From Chitinophagaceae bacterium (GTDB lineage Bacteria > Bacteroidota > Bacteroidia > Chitinophagales > Chitinophagaceae), in assembly GCA_017307755.1 (NCBI GenBank), contig JAFKGQ010000014.1, forward strand, positions 147,036-211,035: DNA of 64,000 bases, given 5' to 3'. This document shows, piece by piece, positions 60,235-64,000 of the stretch. The position numbers were made by a program, and so were the translations under genes. Below the pieces are notes generated by a model, which was not told the origin of the DNA, searched no databases, and saw only the letters and a list, made by a program, of their open reading frames with translations. Each line of letters starts with the position of its first letter. Position 1 is the stretch's first letter.

Positions 60235-63200
60235 ATGTTCAATATATTCATTCGGCGGCCGGTGCTGTCGCTGGTCATTTCTTTGATCATTGTATTATTG
60301 GGCGTATTGGCGCTGGTAAGTTTGCCGGTAACCCAATTCCCGGATATCGTTCCCCCCTCCGTCACCGTGACGGCCAATTACACAGGCGCCAATGCGCAGG
60401 TATGCGCCAAAGCCGTGGCAACCCCCTTGGAAAGGGCCATTAATGGCGTACCCGGCATGACCTACATGTCGACGGTCTGCAGCAATGACGGCCTCACCGT
60501 CATACAGATCTATTTCAACGTGGGCGTTGATCCCGACCAGGCAGCCGTCAACGTACAAAATCGCGTCGCCACCGTCATAGACGAGATGCCGGAAGAAGTC
60601 ATCCGCGCCGGCGTAACGACGGAAAAAGAGGTCAACAGCATGCTGATGTATCTCAACATCATCAGCCATGACAGCACCCTCGACGAGAAATTTATTTACA
60701 ATTTCACGGATATTAATATTCTGCAGGAACTCAAACGTATAGGAGGCATCGGCCGTGCCGAGATCATGGGTGCAAAAGAGTATTCGATGCGCATATGGCT
60801 AAAGCCTGACAGAATGATGGCCTATAAGGTTTCCACAGACGAGGTCGTCCAGGCCATCCGCAGCCAGAATGTAGAGGCCGCCCCCGGAAAGACAGGATTA
60901 AGCTCCGACAAGTCGCCCCAGGCCCTGCAGTATGTGCTGCGCTACACCGGAAAATTCTTCGAACCCTCCCAATATGAGAACATCGTCATCCGGGCTGATG
61001 ACAATGGCTCCGTCCTCCGGCTGAAAGAGATCGCGGACATCGAGTTCGGCGCCCTCACCTACAGCATGGTTTCCAACACAGACGGAAAACCCTCTGCCTC
61101 CATTCTCATCAAACAACGTCCCGGCTCCAATGCACGGGAAGTTATCAATGATATCAAGGAGAAGATGGCCGAGCTGAAAACAACATCCTTCCCGTCCGGT
61201 ATGGACTATAATATCAATTACGACGTGTCCCGCTTCCTGGACGCCTCCATCCATGAAGTACTGCGCACTCTGGTCGAAGCCTTCATCCTCGTATTTGTCG
61301 TCGTTTATATTTTCCTGCAGGATTTCCGCAGTACCCTGATCCCCGCGCTGGCCGTTCCCGTAGCGCTCATCGGAACGTTGGCCTTTATGCAGATGCTGGG
61401 CTTTTCCATCAACCTGCTAACCCTATTCGCCCTGGTGTTGGCCATCGGTATTGTTGTGGACAATGCCATCGTAGTAGTAGAAGCCGTGCACGTCAAAATG
61501 CAGGAAGAGCACCTGGACCCAATGGAGGCTACCATCAGCGCCATGAAGGAGATCAGCAGCGCCATCATAGCCATCACCCTGGTAATGTCGGCAGTATTTG
61601 TACCGGTAGCATTTATGTCAGGTCCGGTAGGCGTCTTCTACCGGCAGTTCTCCCTGACCCTGGCTATTTCCATCGTGATCTCAGGTATCAATGCAGTGAC
61701 ACTGACACCCGCCCTCTGTGCTATCATGTTGAAAAATACACATGGTTCGAATAAAAAGACCTTTCAACAGCGCCTGTTCACAGGCTTCAATAAAAGATAC
61801 GACGCCCTCTCCTCCCGTTATAGCGGGCTGATCAGCAGGATCGCCGCCAGAAGATGGCTGACCGTCTGCCTCCTGGTGGGCTTCTTTATCGCAGCCTGGG
61901 GCTCCAACGCCATCCTCCCTTCCGGCTTTATTCCCACAGAAGACCAGGGTCAGGTACTTGTCAACGTCACTACGCCCGCCGGATCGACAGTCGAACGTAC
62001 GGAAGCCGTGCTCAGCGAGATACAACGGCGGACCCAATCCATAAAATCCATCGAGTCCATCTCTACTTTGTCGGGCTATAGCCTGGTGAATGAAGTGGCA
62101 GGCGCCTCCTATGGAATGGGTATGATCAACCTGAAAGACTGGGGCGAAAGAAAGGAATCTCTCCAGGATGTCATTCACGAGCTGGAACGCAAGACACACG
62201 ACATCGCCGACGCATCCATACAATTCTTCCCTCCCCCCACCGTACCCGGGTTTGGCAATGCCAGTGGTTTTGAGATCCGGCTGCTGGATCGCAGCGGCAG
62301 CGACGACCTGAACAAGACGGCCGAAGTGACCAACAATTTTATACAGACGCTAAACAGGTCCCCCGAGATACAGGGCGCTTTCACGAGCTTTGACCCCACA
62401 TTCCCTCAATATCTTATCACCGTGGACCAGGCTGTCGCTGCCCAAAAAGGTATCACGACGGCCCGCGCCATGTCCGCACTGCAAGCCCTGGTAGGCAGCT
62501 ACTATACCTCCAACTTCATCCGTTTTGGCCAGATGTATAAAGTGATGGTACAGGCCTCGCCCGACTATCGGTCAAAACCCGAGGATGTGCTAAAGCTGCA
62601 AATAAAGAACGAGAAAGGAGATATGGTTCCCTTCTCCACCTTTATCAAAATGGAACCCATACAGGGCCCCGAACAGCTTACCCGCTATAATATGTACACT
62701 TCCGCCATGATCACGGGAGATGCTGCCACCGGCTACAGCAGCGGAGACGCCATCAATTCCATCAGCCGCGCAGGGGAACAGCTGCCCAAAGGCTATACTT
62801 TCGCATGGTCCGGGATGACACGCGAACAGATACTTTCCGGCAATCAGGCGATATTCATCTTTATCATCTGTCTGTTGTTTGTCTATCTGCTGCTGGCTGC
62901 GCAATACGAGAGCTTTTTGTTACCTATGCCCGTCATTCTCTCCCTCCCCACAGGCATCTTCGGCGCCTTCTTCTTTTTAAAGATAACGGGCCTGGAAAAT
63001 AACATCTATGCCCAGGTGGCGTTGGTTATGCTCATCGGGTTATTGGGCAAGAACGCTATCCTTATCGTGGAGTTTGCTATCCAACGGCAAAAACAAGGTA
63101 TCTCCATCCTGGCGGCCGCCGTAGAAGGAGCCCGTTCCAGGCTTCGTCCCATCCTCATGACCTCCCTCGCCTTCATCGCCGGCCTGATACCTCTATGCAT

Positions 63201-64000
63201 CGCCAGCGGAGCAGGCGCCATGGGCAACCGCAGCATCGGTACGGCAGCCGCAGGCGGCATGTTGTTCGGGACGATCTTCGGACTCATCCTCATTCCCGGC
63301 CTCTATGTGATCTTTGCCCGTATGGCGGGCCGAAAGAAAAAACAAAAGCTGGTACCCATGGCCACCCTGGTGATCCTGCTGGTTCTCACCGGTACAGGAT
63401 GCACCCACTACAAAGCCGCCACGGTCACTCCAAAGAACAACCTCCCCACAACCTACGCCAATAACGCCGACACGGTAGACATTGCAGCGCTGGCTCCCAA
63501 AAACTTTTTTTCCGACCCTTATCTGCTGGACCTCATCGACACTGCCCTGGCGGCAAACCCCGATGTCCTGTCCGCGCTTCAAAAAATAGAGGTCGCCCGC
63601 ACAGGTGCGGCCTACAGCCGGGCGTTCCTGCTGCCCAGCCTGAATGCCGAAGTAGGCGCCGCCCTGAGAAAATACAGCGACTATACTATGGACGGCGTTG
63701 GTAACTTCGATACCAATCTGTCGCCGGACATCAATAAGGATCAGCGGATCCCCAATCCTACGCCGGATTATTTCCTGGGATTCAGAAGCGCCTGGGAAGT
63801 GGACCTCTGGGGCAAGCTGCGCAGCCGTAAAGCGGCTGCACTGGCAAGATATATGGCCAGCACGGAAGGTTACAGAATGGTGGTCACCGAACTGGTGGCA
63901 CAGGTGGCTACCCTCTATTACAAGCTCCTGGCCCTGGATAGACAGCAGAACATCGTACGTAAGAACATCCAGCTGCAGGAGAATGCCCTGGAGATCGTTC
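60235..64000 (+). CDS. RND multidrug efflux pump fused in frame to a TolC-family outer-membrane channel, 3' end cut
   Basis: A single open frame of at least 1,255 codons running past the window end. Residues 1 to about 1035 are an HAE1-type RND pump: MFNIFIRRPVLSL, IVVDNAIVVVEAV in helix 4 (D409 kept, N410 in place of the second Asp of AcrB), K939 in GLLGKNAILIVEF and R971 in RLRPILMTSL. A basic linker (RKKKQKLVP) then leads, without stop, into MATLVILLVLTGTGC (Met1042 to Cys1056), which looks like a lipoprotein signal, and a TolC/OprM-type domain (YLLDLIDTALAANPDVLSAL, GFRSAWEVDLWGKLRS). Either a true fusion or an OMF also started at ATG 63358. Overlap with the adaptor operon is clear. Confidence 0.88.
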   Translation, partial: MFNIFIRRPVLSLVISLIIVLLGVLALVSLPVTQFPDIVPPSVTVTANYTGANAQVCAKAVATPLERAINGVPGMTYMSTVCSNDGLTVIQIYFNVGVDPDQAAVNVQNRVATVIDEMPEEVIRAGVTTEKEVNSMLMYLNIISHDSTLDEKFIYNFTDINILQELKRIGGIGRAEIMGAKEYSMRIWLKPDRMMAYKVSTDEVVQAIRSQNVEAAPGKTGLSSDKSPQALQYVLRYTGKFFEPSQYENIVIRADDNGSVLRLKEIADIEFGALTYSMVSNTDGKPSASILIKQRPGSNAREVINDIKEKMAELKTTSFPSGMDYNINYDVSRFLDASIHEVLRTLVEAFILVFVVVYIFLQDFRSTLIPALAVPVALIGTLAFMQMLGFSINLLTLFALVLAIGIVVDNAIVVVEAVHVKMQEEHLDPMEATISAMKEISSAIIAITLVMSAVFVPVAFMSGPVGVFYRQFSLTLAISIVISGINAVTLTPALCAIMLKNTHGSNKKTFQQRLFTGFNKRYDALSSRYSGLISRIAARRWLTVCLLVGFFIAAWGSNAILPSGFIPTEDQGQVLVNVTTPAGSTVERTEAVLSEIQRRTQSIKSIESISTLSGYSLVNEVAGASYGMGMINLKDWGERKESLQDVIHELERKTHDIADASIQFFPPPTVPGFGNASGFEIRLLDRSGSDDLNKTAEVTNNFIQTLNRSPEIQGAFTSFDPTFPQYLITVDQAVAAQKGITTARAMSALQALVGSYYTSNFIRFGQMYKVMVQASPDYRSKPEDVLKLQIKNEKGDMVPFSTFIKMEPIQGPEQLTRYNMYTSAMITGDAATGYSSGDAINSISRAGEQLPKGYTFAWSGMTREQILSGNQAIFIFIICLLFVYLLLAAQYESFLLPMPVILSLPTGIFGAFFFLKITGLENNIYAQVALVMLIGLLGKNAILIVEFAIQRQKQGISILAAAVEGARSRLRPILMTSLAFIAGLIPLCIASGAGAMGNRSIGTAAAGGMLFGTIFGLILIPGLYVIFARMAGRKKKQKLVPMATLVILLVLTGTGCTHYKAATVTPKNNLPTTYANNADTVDIAALAPKNFFSDPYLLDLIDTALAANPDVLSALQKIEVARTGAAYSRAFLLPSLNAEVGAALRKYSDYTMDGVGNFDTNLSPDINKDQRIPNPTPDYFLGFRSAWEVDLWGKLRSRKAAALARYMASTEGYRMVVTELVAQVATLYYKLLALDRQQNIVRKNIQLQENALEIV

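Noticed and set aside
1..64000. tRNA, rRNA, CRISPR arrays, insertion sequences, replication origin
   Set aside because: Looked for by eye on both strands; no cloverleaf with CCA end, no regularly spaced repeats and no transposase or inverted terminal repeats were seen.

Overview
The window looks like chromosomal DNA of a Bacteroidota bacterium, most likely of the Chitinophagaceae type (inference, no database search). Signs of this are a SusD C-terminus, a type IX secretion sorting domain, DUF4249 and DUF5117-type proteins, fused or typical Bacteroidota families, and promoter boxes of the TAnnTTTG form, one of them only 5 bases from a start codon. Base composition is near 50 % GC by eye, with AT-rich patches around 5.0 kb and 49.0-49.5 kb. 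I see no rRNA, tRNA, insertion sequence or CRISPR array.

Layout. 1-4.95 kb: end of a susD gene, a small secreted protein with an internally deleted second copy, a MauE/DoxX membrane protein, an AraC regulator, a truncated globin, DUF72, CHAD and SRPBCC proteins. 5.0-7.1 kb: a solitary GHKL ATPase fused to a PD-(D/E)xK nuclease, a defence-gene candidate. 7.1-16.5 kb: SpoIIAA-like fusion, S8 peptidase, a large zinc metalloprotease, a beta-lactamase-family hydrolase and hypotheticals. 16.5-19.0 kb: GH88 and DUF2264, a polysaccharide-processing pair. 19.1-26.2 kb: methyltransferase, T9SS cargo, a 975-residue FAD/Fe-S dehydrogenase, a KirBac channel and an outer-membrane barrel gene broken by a nonsense codon. 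26.5-35.7 kb: two-component signalling genes, a YtxH/holin-like stress cluster and a cytoplasmic alpha-amylase. 35.7-38.3 kb: DUF4249, HAD phosphatase, Gfo/Idh/MocA oxidoreductase.

38.3-48.9 kb is one long leftward L-rhamnose operon: RhaT, aldolase/dehydrogenase fusion, RhaM, RhaI, kinase, LutABC and two GntR-type regulators. It takes rhamnose to DHAP plus lactaldehyde, then lactate, then pyruvate. 50.1-55.0 kb is a leftward uronate operon (KduD, KduI, ExuT-like and sugar-porter transporters, an NTF2-like protein) with a divergent LacI regulator and a LacI-type operator. With GH88, DUF2264 and a GH39 enzyme, the region fits growth on a rhamnose- and uronate-containing glycan such as rhamnogalacturonan; KDG kinase and aldolase are not in the window. 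A second nuclease gene (DUF1016/YhcG) sits between these operons. 58.6-64 kb is an RND efflux operon whose pump reads in frame into a TolC-family domain.

The most unusual observations are: (1) the ATPase-nuclease gene; (2) a shared palindrome TACTAA-N5-TTAGTA directly upstream of that gene and of the second nuclease gene 44 kb away; (3) a 28-base double-hairpin repeat present three times, twice inside N-terminal coding sequence and in different reading frames; (4) the RND-TolC fusion.
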